Part shown: in pieces, positions 6,405 to 13,342 of the stretch
Layout: the number at the start of each line of letters is the position of its first letter
Position numbering within the stretch: the stretch's first letter is position 1
NCBI GenBank assembly: GCA_937958785.1
Contig: CALGMY010000234.1
Coordinates: 1 to 24,629 of the forward strand
Origin: an uncultured Gammaproteobacteria bacterium
GTDB taxonomy: Bacteria > Pseudomonadota > Gammaproteobacteria > Steroidobacterales > GCA-2729495
Direction: 5' to 3'
DNA length: 24,629 bases
Translations under genes and position numbers: made by a program
Notes under the pieces: model-generated
What the model saw: only the letters and a program-made list of their open reading frames with translations
What the model was told of the DNA's origin: nothing
Databases searched by the model: none

Positions 6405-7306
6405 GTGGATACGGACTCCTTCAGCAGGCGGCCAATCAGGGCGTCCTTGCGCAGCCAGATCTCGTGCAGCCAGCGCTGGACCTGCTTGCGGACCTGCGGG
6501 TCGCCCGTGTAGTCACCGGCACTGAAGCCGGCCGGTATGGGCAGCCGATCCACCCGCACGATCACCTTGCGCACGTCCCCGCGCAGGAACTCCCAGAAGC
6601 TGGGTGCCCCGTCCGGGTAGACGATGGTGACGTCCAGCAGGCTGTCGAAGCGGTCTCCCAGCGCCTGCAGCGCCAGGGCGAGGCCGCCCGCCTTGGGCTT
6701 CAGCAGGTGGGTGTATGGCGATGACTGGGCCGCGTGCTTCGCCGGCGTGAAGCGCGTGCCCTCGACGAAGTTCATGACGCTGGTCGGCACGAGCGCGAAC
6801 TTCGCGCAGGCGCGCCTGGTGGCCTCCAGGTCCTGCAGCCGCTTCTCGGGATGCTTGCGCAGGACCTGGTCGGAGTGGCGCCGCATGAACGGGAAGTCGA
6901 GGGCCCACCAGGCCAGGCCCATGAACGGCACGTAGATCAGCTGCTGCTTCAGGAAGAACTTGAGCAGCGGAATCCGGCCGTTGAACACCCGCTGCAGGAC
7001 GAAGATGTCCACCCAGGACTGGTGGTTGCAGTTCACCATGTACCAGCCCCGGTAGTCGAACTGCTCGACGCCCTGCACGTCCCACTCGGTGCGCTGGGTG
7101 AGGGCCATCCACCCGCTGTTGCAGGTCACCCACCGGTTGGCGATCCAGTTGAGGACGGGGTCGAGGACCCGCCGGACGGCCCGGAAGGGCAGCAGCAGCC
7201 GGACCAGCGCGAAGCAGAACAGCAGCAGGCACCAGAACAGCACGTTCAGGCCCAGCAGCAGGGAGGCCAGCAGCCCGCGGGCCAGGGGAGGGAGGAAGGT
7301 CAGCAC
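6401..7306 (-). CDS. PlsC-family 1-acylglycerol-3-phosphate-type acyltransferase (YihG-like)
   Basis: A 301-residue membrane-anchored acyltransferase. A long hydrophobic N-terminal segment (about residues 5-38) is followed by the catalytic HX4D motif in NCNHQSWVDIF and by the acceptor-binding FVEGTRFTP. Size and motif context resemble the E. coli YihG-like branch more than PlsC itself. The family moves an acyl chain from acyl-CoA or acyl-ACP to lysophosphatidic acid or a related acceptor at the inner membrane. The chosen GTG at 7306 lies 8 bp after the GntR gene; the open frame runs further upstream but there encodes a shadow of the GntR gene. Its stop overlaps the next gene's start (ATGA). 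A lipid acyltransferase between a CoA-transferase and a reductase is unusual and may mean the operon handles or responds to acyl-CoA load. Confidence 0.85.
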   Translation of the reverse strand: MLTFLPPLARGLLASLLLGLNVLFWCLLLFCFALVRLLLPFRAVRRVLDPVLNWIANRWVTCNSGWMALTQRTEWDVQGVEQFDYRGWYMVNCNHQSWVDIFVLQRVFNGRIPLLKFFLKQQLIYVPFMGLAWWALDFPFMRRHSDQVLRKHPEKRLQDLEATRRACAKFALVPTSVMNFVEGTRFTPAKHAAQSSPYTHLLKPKAGGLALALQALGDRFDSLLDVTIVYPDGAPSFWEFLRGDVRKVIVRVDRLPIPAGFSAGDYTGDPQVRKQVQRWLHEIWLRKDALIGRLLKESVST

Positions 7307-7314
7307 CGGACGGG

Positions 7315-8118
7315 TCAGAGCAGCGGACGCCAGCGGGCGGCAGCCCCCTGGCCCCGGCGGACCATGGTGGTGCGGTACTCGTACATGTCCGGTCGGTACC
7401 GGCTCTCGAGGAGTGCCACCGGATGGTCGTCCCCGTCGGAGAAGAGGCTGGTCATCGCGATCAGCGGCGCGCCGATCGGCAGCTTCAGCACGCTGGCCGT
7501 CTGCTCGTCCGCGGCCTGGGCGCTGATCGCCTGCTCGGTGCGCGCGAGGTAGATCCCGGCCCCCTCGATGGCCGTGAGCACCGGCTGCTTCTCGAGCACC
7601 CGGCGCCCCACCCGGCGCGCGACGGCATCCGGCAGGTAGACGGTGAGCAACGTGAAGGGCTCGCCGGCCAGGTGCCGGAGCCGCTGCAGCAGGAAGACCG
7701 GGTCCGTGCTGCCGAACTGCGCGGCGATGGAGGCCGGGGGTTCGATGGTGGCGGCGCGCAGGTTGCGGGACTCGGTGGCCGCATCCTCGCGCCGTCCCGG
7801 CTGCAGCAGCCCGCCGATGTTGTAGCGGTCGCGGAACTCGACCGGCTTTGGCACCGCGAAGGTGCCCACGCCCCGCCGACGCTCCACGAGGCCGTCGAGC
7901 TCCAGCATCTGCAGGGTGCGCCGGATGGTCACCCGGGACACGCCGAATTCCTCGGCCATCTGGTGCTCGCCCGGCAGGGGCTTGCCGGGGTCGATCTGCT
8001 GGTTGCGGATGCGCTCCCGGAGCACGACGTAGACCTGGTGGTAGAGCGGGACGACGGTGCGGTCCCGGGAGCCGTCGACCTTGCGCCGGCCGACGGCCGG
8101 GACGGGCCGGGGCGTCAC
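7315..8118 (-). CDS. GntR-family transcription regulator, HutC subfamily (UTRA domain)
   Basis: A 267-residue regulator. The N-terminal winged helix (about residues 25-95) has PLYHQVYVVLRERI, PGEHQMAEEFGVSRVTIRRTLQMLELDGLVERRRGVGTF, the classic GntR pattern. The C-terminal UTRA effector domain ends in LESRYRPDMYEYRTTMVRR, as in HutC-type proteins that bind small acidic or CoA-pathway metabolites. The open frame runs upstream to 8553, but GTG at 8118 overlaps the CoA-transferase stop as GTGA and gives the normal HutC length. It is the second gene of a coupled four-gene operon, so its own level depends on the operator at 9323-9340. HutC proteins bind AT-containing inverted repeats, and it is the best local candidate for the three-site motif. 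The effector is unknown. Confidence 0.9.
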   Translation of the reverse strand: MTPRPVPAVGRRKVDGSRDRTVVPLYHQVYVVLRERIRNQQIDPGKPLPGEHQMAEEFGVSRVTIRRTLQMLELDGLVERRRGVGTFAVPKPVEFRDRYNIGGLLQPGRREDAATESRNLRAATIEPPASIAAQFGSTDPVFLLQRLRHLAGEPFTLLTVYLPDAVARRVGRRVLEKQPVLTAIEGAGIYLARTEQAISAQAADEQTASVLKLPIGAPLIAMTSLFSDGDDHPVALLESRYRPDMYEYRTTMVRRGQGAAARWRPLL

Positions 8119-9308
8119 GCGCCCGCTCCCGCCACCCGGCGCGCGAGCAGCGCGTCGATGGCGCCGCCGCCGAGCCCGAGTTCCTCCAGCACTTCGCGCG
8201 TGTGCTCCCCGGGGCCTGGCGGCTGCCGGCGCAGGCCGAAGCGCCGCTCGCCCATCTCCAGCGGCAGGGCGGGCAGGGCAGTCTGGCCACCGGCGGGCAG
8301 GTTGGTCGGGATGAGCCCGCCGGAGGCGAGCAGGTGGGGATCGGTCCACAGGTCCTCGGGCCGGTTGATGGGTGCGAAGGGCAGGCCGATCTTCTCGAGT
8401 TCGGCCATGAGCCTGTCCTTCGGCAGCGCGCCCAGCCGCTCGCGGATCACGGGCAGGAATTCGGAGCGCCGGGCGACCCGCCCGCCGTTGTCCCGGAGTG
8501 CCTCGTCGGCCGCCAGGGCGTCGAGCCCGAAGGCGCGGCAGAAGCGCTCCCACTGGGCATCGCTCACCACGCCGATGAACACCTGGGAGCCATCCGCCGT
8601 GTCGAAGATGTCGTAGACCGCCCAGGCAGCGACCCGGACCGACATGGGCGGGGCCGCCTTGCCCGTGCGGGCATGCTGGGCCATGTGCTGGCCCATGAGG
8701 TACACCACGTCCTCGAACAGCGCGTTCTTCACCTTCTGGCCGCGGCCGGTACGCCGCCGTTCCTCGAGGGCCGCCAGGATGCCGATCGCGCCGAACATGC
8801 CGCCCATGATATCAATCACGGAAGCGCCGGCGCGCAGCGGTCGCCCGGGCGGGCCCGTCATGTAGGCGAGGCCCCCCATCATCTGGGCCACCTCGTCGAG
8901 GGCCACCCGGTGCTCGTAGGGACCCTTGAGGAAGCCCTTCTCGGAGCAGTAGATGATCCGCGGATTCGCGGCGGCGAGTTCGTCGTAGCCAAGCCCCAGG
9001 CGCTCCATGGTGCCCGGGGCGAAATTCTCGACCACCGCGTCGGCCGTGCCGACCAGGTCGAGGGCGAGCTGCCGGCCCTCGGGTGACTTGATGTCGAGGC
9101 AGACGCTGCGCTTGTTCCGGTTGAACATCAGGAAGTACCCGGCGCCCGAGCCGGGCAGCTCCCGCGTCTTGTCGCCGCCGATCGGCTCGACACGGATCAC
9201 GTCGGCGCCCATGTCGCCGAGTATCGCGCCCACCGCCGGGCCCATCAGCATGTGGGTGAACTCGAGGACCCGGATTCCCGCGAGGGGCAGTGCGCCGTCG
9301 TCAGCCAT
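8115..9308 (-). CDS. Class III CoA-transferase (CaiB/BaiF family)
   Basis: A 397-residue CoA-transferase that exchanges CoA between acids through a covalent aspartyl-CoA intermediate. The N-terminal LAGIRVLEFTHMLMGPAVG and GDMGADVIRVEPIGGD are typical, as are NRNKRSVCLDIKSPEG and VVENFAPGTMERLGLGY. The catalytic aspartate is D138 in VALDEVAQMMGGL. The C-terminal FAPINRPEDLWTDPHL matches the family's closing lobe. It is the first gene of the minus-strand operon with the GntR regulator, acyltransferase and MDR reductase. The ATG at 9308 has no evident ribosome binding site. An 18-bp inverted repeat centred 23.5 bp upstream is likely its operator. The CoA acceptor is not predictable. Confidence 0.92.
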   Translation of the reverse strand: MADDGALPLAGIRVLEFTHMLMGPAVGAILGDMGADVIRVEPIGGDKTRELPGSGAGYFLMFNRNKRSVCLDIKSPEGRQLALDLVGTADAVVENFAPGTMERLGLGYDELAAANPRIIYCSEKGFLKGPYEHRVALDEVAQMMGGLAYMTGPPGRPLRAGASVIDIMGGMFGAIGILAALEERRRTGRGQKVKNALFEDVVYLMGQHMAQHARTGKAAPPMSVRVAAWAVYDIFDTADGSQVFIGVVSDAQWERFCRAFGLDALAADEALRDNGGRVARRSEFLPVIRERLGALPKDRLMAELEKIGLPFAPINRPEDLWTDPHLLASGGLIPTNLPAGGQTALPALPLEMGERRFGLRRQPPGPGEHTREVLEELGLGGGAIDALLARRVAGAGA

Positions 9309-9322
9309 GGTGAGGGTGGTTC

Positions 9323-9340
9323 TGTATTAGTTTAGATACA
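9323..9340. promoter_or_regulatory. Operator site S1 of the three-site inverted-repeat set
   Basis: TGTATTAGTTTAGATACA is an imperfect inverted repeat (TGTAT-N8-ATACA). Its centre, 9331.5, is exactly 23.5 bp from both divergent start codons (9308 minus, 9355 plus). On the minus strand it contains CTAATACAG, so TAATAC could also be the -10 of the CoA-transferase operon. It matches sites at 11323-11340 and 14335-14352. The regulator is inferred, probably the GntR protein at 7315-8118. Confidence 0.65.
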
Positions 9341-9354
9341 AGTATCATCGCACG

Positions 9355-10026
9355 ATGACCCTCGACCCGCACCTGCTCTGGGCCTACGCCCACATCGTCC
9401 TGTTCGTCTACTGGCTCGGCGCCGACGTGGGCCTCTACGGCGTCATGATCCTCGTCAAGAACCCGAAGCTCTCCTACGAGACCCGGGCCACCCTGATCAA
9501 GCTCGCCTTCTACATCGACCTGTTCCCGCGGGTGACGTTCGCGCTGCTGCTGCCCGTGGGCATGCACCTCGCGCGGGACCTCGGCCTGTATCCCTTCCCG
9601 GACTGGCTCATGGCCCTTGCCTGGACGGCGGGCATCCTCTGGAGCCTCTTGCACCTGGCCGTGGTCTGGTACAAGGGCACGGCCTTCGCCCGTGGCCTCG
9701 TGCGCTTCAACCAGGCCTACGAGCTGGTCCTGGGCGGGTTCTTCGTGGGCGTCGGCGCCTGGTCCCTCGCCACCGGCACCCCGATCGAGGCCGGCTGGTT
9801 CGCCGCCAAGCTGCTGCTCTTCGGCCTGATCTTCTGGGTGATCCTCGGCATCGACGTCGTGTTCCAGCCCTTCACGACGATCCTGCGCATGGGGCCGACC
9901 GGCTCCACGCCGGAGAAGGAGCGGGAGGTCACCCGGGCCACCCACATCACCATGGCCTGGGCGGTGCTGCTCTACCTGCTCGTGCTCGCCGTGGCCTTCC
10001 TCGGCAAGGTCAAGCCCTTCTGGTGA
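9355..10026 (+). CDS. Uncharacterised multi-pass inner-membrane protein
   Basis: A 223-residue hydrophobic protein with about five or six membrane segments: roughly residues 7-33, 58-73, 84-105, 122-141, 150-172 and 198-218. The first helix contains HIVLFVYWLGADVGLYG, with a His and conserved-looking aromatic and Gly residues. This pattern recalls CopD-like or haem-associated membrane families, but no family can be assigned. A cytoplasmic loop near 177-195 is charged (TPEKEREVTRATH). There is no ribosome binding site before the ATG at 9355, and a -10-like TATCAT at 9343-9348 would make the message nearly leaderless. It is divergent from the CoA-transferase operon and shares operator S1, so it may be a transporter or electron-transfer partner of the pathway. 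Confidence 0.75.
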   Translation: MTLDPHLLWAYAHIVLFVYWLGADVGLYGVMILVKNPKLSYETRATLIKLAFYIDLFPRVTFALLLPVGMHLARDLGLYPFPDWLMALAWTAGILWSLLHLAVVWYKGTAFARGLVRFNQAYELVLGGFFVGVGAWSLATGTPIEAGWFAAKLLLFGLIFWVILGIDVVFQPFTTILRMGPTGSTPEKEREVTRATHITMAWAVLLYLLVLAVAFLGKVKPFW

Positions 10027-10035
10027 TGGCCAGGG

Positions 10036-11268
10036 TCACACGGCCCGCAGGCTGAAGTCCGCGACGCCGAGCCGCCGGCACCCGTCGGCCGTGATCTGCA
10101 CGGTGTCCTCCATGTGCACCGAGCCCCAGCCGATCTCCGTGTGGGGCATGTCCACGTTGATCACCATGTTCTCGCACAGCACCTGGTCCGGCCGGGTCTG
10201 GGGCTGCACGCCCGCGGGCTTCGGGTCGTCGGTGTGCTCGAGTCCGAGGCTGTGCACCAGCGGCTCCCGGAAGTCCGGGATGCCCTCCCGGCGCACCACC
10301 TTCTGGACGGCGGCGGCGAGTTCGCTGTAGCGGACCCCGGGGCGCAGGTACTCCTGCGCGGCCTCCCAGCCCAGGTTGATGGCCCGGTGCCGCTTCCGGT
10401 GCTCGGCGGAAGGCTCGCCCAGCACCGCGCACCGGCCGAAGTCGCCGTGGTAACGGCCCACATGGCCGAGCGCGTCGAACATCACCGGCTCCCCGGGCCG
10501 CACGCGACCGTGGGGCAGCTCGCCGACGCCGCAGGCGAGGTACACGCCGCGGGCGCCCTGGCGCAGCATCTCCATGAGGTAGACGTTCTCCAGTTCCTCC
10601 CAGGTGATGCCGTCCTGGAGCGCGCCGGCGGCGGCGAGCAGCGCGGTCTCGTTGGCCCGGGCCGCGCGGGTCATCAGCTCGATCTCCCGGGGTGTCTTCA
10701 CCAGGCGGATGTCGTTGAAGAGCTGGGGATGGTAGCGGCAGTCGACGTCGGGCAGCCCAGCGGCGGCGAGCCAGCCGGCGACGCGGGCGTCATCGGTCGC
10801 GATGCGGCCCCTGGCGAGTCCGGCCGCCTTCAGGGCCCGCCCGAGGGCGTGGAACGCATCCGCGGACATCTGTGTCCCGAGGCGCTGCACGATCCCGGTC
10901 CAGCGCTGCTCCAGGTCGCCGAGCGCAGCGCCCGGGCGCACCGGCCAGCCGGTGTAGTCGGCGCCCCTCAGCGTCCCGTCCGGAAAGCGGCGCTCACCCT
11001 CGGCGTGGGAGTGGGCGAAGACGTTGGGCATCCAGCTGCCACCCATGGTCTCCAGCCGGCGGATCTCCAGCGCCGGCACGATGAGTGAGGCGGGCTGGCG
11101 GCGGTCCGCGGGCAGCACGGCGAAATAGGCCGCATCGTAGCCGCCGGGCGTATTGAACATGCCCCAGTAGTCCGACAGGTAGTAGGTGTTGAGGGGCGAG
11201 ACGGCGACGAGGCCGTCGAGGCCCTCGCGCTCCATCACCTGGCAGGCGCGGTCCTGGTTCAGCAGCAT
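10036..11268 (-). CDS. M24-family metallopeptidase-fold protein (Xaa-Pro peptidase-like)
   Basis: A 410-residue pita-bread-fold protein with a creatinase-type N-terminal domain (about 1-185) and a C-terminal M24 domain. Metal ligands align as D265 and D276 (FDALG and HGDFGRC, the normal 11-residue spacing), H339 in HSLGLEHTDD, D373 in NMVINVDMPH and E387 in HMEDTV. In canonical aminopeptidase P the fourth ligand is glutamate, so D373 is a conservative change. The family includes Xaa-Pro aminopeptidases, creatinase and other C-N or C-S cleaving enzymes, and a non-peptidase role fits a catabolic locus. It is convergent with the membrane protein and divergent from the Rieske oxygenase, with operator S2 between. 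The ATG at 11268 lacks a strong ribosome binding site. Confidence 0.85.
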   Translation of the reverse strand: MLLNQDRACQVMEREGLDGLVAVSPLNTYYLSDYWGMFNTPGGYDAAYFAVLPADRRQPASLIVPALEIRRLETMGGSWMPNVFAHSHAEGERRFPDGTLRGADYTGWPVRPGAALGDLEQRWTGIVQRLGTQMSADAFHALGRALKAAGLARGRIATDDARVAGWLAAAGLPDVDCRYHPQLFNDIRLVKTPREIELMTRAARANETALLAAAGALQDGITWEELENVYLMEMLRQGARGVYLACGVGELPHGRVRPGEPVMFDALGHVGRYHGDFGRCAVLGEPSAEHRKRHRAINLGWEAAQEYLRPGVRYSELAAAVQKVVRREGIPDFREPLVHSLGLEHTDDPKPAGVQPQTRPDQVLCENMVINVDMPHTEIGWGSVHMEDTVQITADGCRRLGVADFSLRAV

Positions 11269-11322
11269 TTCGGGAAGTACCTAGTTCGGGGTGGGCAGCG
11301 CGATGCTAACGTCCGGATCACA

Positions 11323-11340
11323 TGTATTACAAGCAATACA
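11323..11340. promoter_or_regulatory. Operator site S2 of the three-site inverted-repeat set
   Basis: TGTATTACAAGCAATACA has perfect 6-bp arms (TGTATT and AATACA) around 6 bp. It lies between the divergent M24 and Rieske genes, centred 41.5 bp before the Rieske ATG. Its right arm reads CAATACAGG on the plus strand and could overlap a -10 element. It shares the TGTATTA...ATACA pattern and 18-bp length with S1 and S3. Confidence 0.65.
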
Positions 11341-11372
11341 GGTCTGCCACCTAGTTCCCCAGGGAGTTCCCG

Positions 11373-12533
11373 ATGTTCATCAATTTCTGGTACGCCGCCG
11401 CCCCTGCCCAGGACGTCAACGCCACCAAGCCGCTCAAGGTGAAGATGCTGGGCCAGAACTTCGCCCTGTTCCGCGACAGCCAGGGGGTGGCGCGCTGTGT
11501 CAGCGACATCTGCATCCACCGCTGTGCCTCGCTGTCCGGCGGCAAGGTGAAGGGCGACTGCGTGGAATGCCCTTACCACGGCTGGCAGTTCGACGGCACG
11601 GGCGCCTGCACGCGCATCCCTTCCCTCGGCGTGGACGGCAAGATCCCCGCGCGAGCCCGGATCGATGCCTATCCGACCCAGGAGAAGTACGGGCTCGTAT
11701 TTGCCTTCCTCGGCGACCTGCCGGAGGCCGAGCGGCCGCCCATCGTGGACATCCCCGAGTGGGGCCTGGACGGCTGGCGCTGCATCAACCTGGAATACAC
11801 CTGGAAGGCCAACTGGGAGCGCTCCGTCGAGGCCGGCCTCGACCCGGGCCACGCCGAGTTCGTGCACTCGGGCATGAAGTTCGCCGGCGCCGACGAGGAG
11901 TACGCACTGCCGCCGCTCCTCAAGGTGGAGCGCCAGCAGTGGGGCACCACCATGGACGCCACGCTGCGCACGATCGCCCTGCAGAAGCGCCCGGAGCTCG
12001 GCAACGCCGACATCAGCGGCGCGAAGCCGGCGGCCAGCGAGACCAGCGCCCGAAGCGTGTTCCACGGGCCCACGTGCACCGTCACCCGCATCAGGTTCGG
12101 CGAGGGCCAGGAAGTCTGCCAGTACATGTTCGAGACGCCGCTCGACGAGTTCAACGTGGCCAAGCACCTGGTCAGCGTGCGCTCGATCATGACCGACCGG
12201 GCCTTCGACGAGTCCTTCAACAAGCGGAACCTCTTCGTCGCCGACGAGGACAAGGTGGTCGTCGAGGACATCGACCCGATGGTCTTCCCGGACTCCGGCA
12301 CGAAGGAGGTCTTCGTGCCCGGCGACGCCCAGATCGCCGCCTACCGCCAGTACATCAAGGACTGGGAGGCGAGGGGCTGGCGCATCGACAGCCGCAAGGT
12401 CGAGGCCGACAAGGGCCGCGTGGGCTACGCCATCCCGAGCCCGGGCCGGCGCGAGTCGCGGAATTTCCCGCTGGATGCGGTGCCGCTGATGCCGGGCGCC
12501 GGGGCGGCGGCGAAGCAGTCAGCGGCAGGTTGA
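11373..12533 (+). CDS. Rieske non-haem iron oxygenase, alpha (terminal oxygenase) subunit
   Basis: A 386-residue terminal oxygenase. The Rieske [2Fe-2S] ligands are C47 and H49 (CIHRC) and C66 and H69 (CPYHGW). The mononuclear iron site is D157-x2-H160-x4-H165 in GLDPGHAEFVH, with D293 in DEDKVVVED as the probable third ligand. The canonical Asn before the bridging Asp is replaced (AGLD instead of NxxD). The family hydroxylates or demethylates aromatic, steroid and other substrates with O2, taking electrons from a reductase and sometimes a ferredoxin. No such partner is in this window, so electrons must come from elsewhere. ATG at 11373 follows AGGGAG at good spacing. Operator S2 lies upstream. 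Substrate unknown. Confidence 0.92.
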   Translation: MFINFWYAAAPAQDVNATKPLKVKMLGQNFALFRDSQGVARCVSDICIHRCASLSGGKVKGDCVECPYHGWQFDGTGACTRIPSLGVDGKIPARARIDAYPTQEKYGLVFAFLGDLPEAERPPIVDIPEWGLDGWRCINLEYTWKANWERSVEAGLDPGHAEFVHSGMKFAGADEEYALPPLLKVERQQWGTTMDATLRTIALQKRPELGNADISGAKPAASETSARSVFHGPTCTVTRIRFGEGQEVCQYMFETPLDEFNVAKHLVSVRSIMTDRAFDESFNKRNLFVADEDKVVVEDIDPMVFPDSGTKEVFVPGDAQIAAYRQYIKDWEARGWRIDSRKVEADKGRVGYAIPSPGRRESRNFPLDAVPLMPGAGAAAKQSAAG

Positions 12534-12543
12534 GGGGCAGGGG

Positions 12544-12559
12544 GCGGGGCCGGCCCCGC
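12544..12559. terminator. GC-rich palindrome between convergent genes (possible bidirectional terminator)
   Basis: GCGGGGCCGGCCCCGC is a perfect 16-bp palindrome in the 30-bp gap between the Rieske stop and the stop of the convergent PEP-CTERM-like gene. It could form a strong hairpin in either transcript. No T-run follows on either strand, so it is not a classical intrinsic terminator. Confidence 0.4.
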
Positions 12560-12563
12560 GGTC

Positions 12564-13259
12564 TCAGGCCCCTGGACCCCGGCGTCGGGCCGTTGCGACG
12601 GCCAGGAGCGCCGTACCGAAGAGCCAAGCGGCGGCCGGGACCGGTACCGGCGTCGCCTGGAACGTCCAGGTGTAGCCCTCGGAATAGGGGGACGGCCAGC
12701 AGGGTCCCGGCACGTAGGTGCATCGCCGGTTGGTGAGAACCAGGGTACTGCCATCCCAGCTCAGGGTGCTGGTGCCGTCCAGGTCGCCGATGGACACCAC
12801 AGGGCCAATCGCGCCGTCATCGCCGCCCAGCGTTCGCGACGCTGCCGTGCCCGGTCCCCAGGCAGCGGTAGATTCGTTGGCGAAGTTGGCGCCGAAGTGG
12901 TAGTTCCCGCAGATGCTGGCGCCCACGCCCCCGCCAAAGTTGCCTTCGACGCAGGAGAAGCTCGTCGCGGACGCCGTTGCCGCATTGCCCATCACGAGGC
13001 CCGTGGCGAGCATGCGGAACAGGGTGCTGGTCGGTGCCGTCGTCCAGCGGGCGTTGAAGGTGCCGCCGGTCTGCGTCACCAGGCCGGCGACGTCGTCGTA
13101 GCTGAAGGTCGCGGTCGACGAACCGATGTTGGCGACGTGGAGGCCCTTGTTGATCTCCATGCCCATGGAGGACAGGCTCAAGCTCCAGGTCGCCGCGTCG
13201 GCATTTCCGCCGACCAGGGACGTGACTGCGGCGGTGATGAGGATCCTGCGGTTTTCCAT
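12564..13259 (-). CDS. Exported protein with PEP-CTERM-like (VPxPAAxWLF) sorting tail
   Basis: A 231-residue secreted protein. MENRRILITAAVTSLVGGNADAATW is a signal peptide with probable cleavage after ADA. The mature part is rich in Ser, Thr, Gly and Asn, contains paired Cys residues (SFSCVEG...SICGNYH and RRCTYVPGPC), and looks like a beta-rich extracellular domain. The end, TPVPVPAAAWLFGTALLAV followed by ATARRRG, is the VPLPAAVWLF variant of the PEP-CTERM signal: motif, hydrophobic helix and basic tail. Such proteins are handled by an exosortase and often occur with exopolysaccharide or biofilm genes; none is visible here. I chose ATG 13259 over 13274 because GAGG precedes it at good spacing. 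The function of the mature domain is unknown. Confidence 0.8.
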   Translation of the reverse strand: MENRRILITAAVTSLVGGNADAATWSLSLSSMGMEINKGLHVANIGSSTATFSYDDVAGLVTQTGGTFNARWTTAPTSTLFRMLATGLVMGNAATASATSFSCVEGNFGGGVGASICGNYHFGANFANESTAAWGPGTAASRTLGGDDGAIGPVVSIGDLDGTSTLSWDGSTLVLTNRRCTYVPGPCWPSPYSEGYTWTFQATPVPVPAAAWLFGTALLAVATARRRGPGA

Positions 13260-13290
13260 GGCTTGCCTCGGCATGCTACAGCTCGTGGCC

Positions 13291-13312
13291 GCACCGTATC
13301 ACGGCACGGTGC
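13291..13312. other. Inverted repeat between the HemF-like and PEP-CTERM-like genes
   Basis: GCACCGT (13291-13297) and ACGGTGC (13306-13312) can form a 7-bp stem with an 8-base loop. It lies downstream of the HemF-like stop and upstream of the PEP-CTERM-like start, so it could attenuate read-through. There is no following T-run; the role is unproven. Confidence 0.3.
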
Positions 13313-13342
13313 CCGCCCGCGATTGTCGGAAAACCAGCCACC

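Noticed and set aside
7307..8290. Upstream extension of the acyltransferase reading frame
   Set aside because: This part is the GntR gene read in another frame; the family N-terminus fits the GTG at 7306.
12534..12563. Classical intrinsic terminator between the Rieske and PEP-CTERM-like genes
   Set aside because: A strong palindrome is present but there is no T-run on either strand, so it is listed only as a possible terminator.
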